A stretch of 6,200 nucleotides of DNA from Limiplasma pullistercoris (GTDB taxonomy: Bacteria; Bacillota; Clostridia; Christensenellales; Aristaeellaceae), in NCBI GenBank assembly GCA_018715165.1, contig DVMC01000085.1, positions 1 to 6,200 of the forward strand, read 5' to 3'. This document shows positions 5,631 through 6,200 of this stretch, one piece after another. The notes beneath the pieces were generated by a model. That model searched no databases, was not told the origin of the DNA, and worked only from the letters and a program-made list of their open reading frames with translations. Made by a program: the position numbers and the translations under genes. Positions within the stretch are counted from its first letter, which is position 1, and every line of letters begins with the position of its first letter.

Positions 5631-6200
5631 ATGAGCAACAAGCCTCTACGGGTCCGGGAAAAGGGCGCGCTGCTCCGGCCGCCGCCCGCCGCCAAACCGG
5701 CGCGCGCCGGTCCCCTCGCGCGTCTGAAAGAAGCCATGCGCCGTCCCCGCCTGCGCCGGGCCGCTACGCAGGTTGGCCTGTGCCTGTGTCTGCTGGGCCT
5801 GTGCGCCGCCTACACCCTGAGCCTGGGCGACAACGCCACCGCCGTGGTGGCAGGGAAGCGCGAGCTGCCCATCTACAGCGTGGAGCGGGACGACAAGGTG
5901 CTCGCCATCAGCTTCGACGCCTCCTGGGGGGCGGACAAAACCATTTCCATTCTGGACATTCTGGATGAGCACGATGTCAAAACCACCTTCTTCCTGGTGG
6001 GCGGCTGGGTGGATAAATACCCGGACATGGTGAAGGAAATCGTCGCGCGCGGGCATGAGATCGGCAATCATTCGGACACGCACCCGCACATGAGCCAGCT
6101 TTCCGAATCCGCCATCAAAGACGAGCTGCGTATCATGAGCGACAAAGTGGAAAAACTAACAGGCGTACGGCCCACGCTGTTCCGTCCGCCCTACGGCGAT
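5631..6200 (+). CDS. pdaB: PdaB-like sporulation polysaccharide deacetylase, N-terminal part
   Basis: The first 190 residues are visible and the gene runs off the right edge; relatives are about 230-260 residues. A basic, proline-rich cytoplasmic stretch (1-44) precedes one hydrophobic segment (about 45-62), so it is probably a membrane-anchored protein with its catalytic domain outside. The NodB deacetylase fold starts near residue 88. Motif 1 is SFDASWG (94-100), keeping the putative base Asp96 but with Ala97 where classic TFDDG enzymes have a metal-binding Asp. Motif 2 is HSDTHP (147-152) with metal ligands His147 and His151, and motif 3 is RPPYGD (185-190). The FDxxWG form together with TTFFLVGGWVDKYPD is typical of the PdaB/YbaN sporulation family, which acts on spore-associated peptidoglycan. 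An AAAGGAG site lies 8 bases before the ATG, which itself precedes the anchor. A sigma-E-like promoter is just upstream. Confidence 0.87.
   Translation, partial: MSNKPLRVREKGALLRPPPAAKPARAGPLARLKEAMRRPRLRRAATQVGLCLCLLGLCAAYTLSLGDNATAVVAGKRELPIYSVERDDKVLAISFDASWGADKTISILDILDEHDVKTTFFLVGGWVDKYPDMVKEIVARGHEIGNHSDTHPHMSQLSESAIKDELRIMSDKVEKLTGVRPTLFRPPYGD

Noticed and set aside
5558..5968. 136-codon plus-strand open frame spanning the deacetylase start
   Set aside because: Out of frame with the deacetylase, starts in the terminator-promoter gap, and is Arg/Pro/Gly-rich with no domain.

Overview
The window is GC-rich and densely coded. Its genes start with ATG behind strong AGGAGG-type ribosome binding sites. 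It carries a RarA ATPase, a YhfW-like FAD/Rieske oxidoreductase, a secreted FMN-binding flavoprotein reductase and a PdaB-type sporulation polysaccharide deacetylase. Together these suggest an anaerobic, endospore-forming Bacillota of the high-GC Clostridia type, perhaps a gut lineage. The class is an inference from gene content and signals; no rRNA or other phylogenetic marker is present.

Layout. Positions 1-615 (minus) hold the N-terminal 205 residues of an exported reductase: signal peptide, FMN-binding domain with a covalent-flavinylation motif, then the start of the FAD domain. The gene runs off the left edge. Directly upstream on the same strand (728-1534) is a MerR-family regulator. 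Between them lies a promoter-like element with a 19-bp spacer and an internal dyad, the arrangement MerR proteins typically act on. Divergent from the regulator is rarA (1735-3051, plus), which has its own promoter and ribosome binding site. Its stop codon abuts the stop codon of a convergent FAD-dependent oxidoreductase with a C-terminal Rieske motif (3052-4401, minus). That gene is divergent from a D-2-hydroxyacid dehydrogenase (4519-5490, plus), and the 117-bp gap between them holds a 15-bp direct repeat. The dehydrogenase ends in a strong intrinsic terminator (5511-5539). A sigma-E-like promoter then precedes the membrane-anchored deacetylase (5631 onward), which runs off the right edge.

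How they fit together. The regulator and reductase look like one substrate-responsive unit for extracellular flavin-based electron disposal; the substrate cannot be read because the catalytic half of the reductase lies outside the window. The oxidoreductase and dehydrogenase form a divergent redox pair that may share control. RarA is housekeeping replication and repair. The deacetylase begins a separate sporulation unit.

I see no mobile element, CRISPR array, RNA gene or clearly unknown multi-gene system. The most notable signals are regulatory: the MerR-type promoter, the direct repeat and the sigma-E-like promoter.
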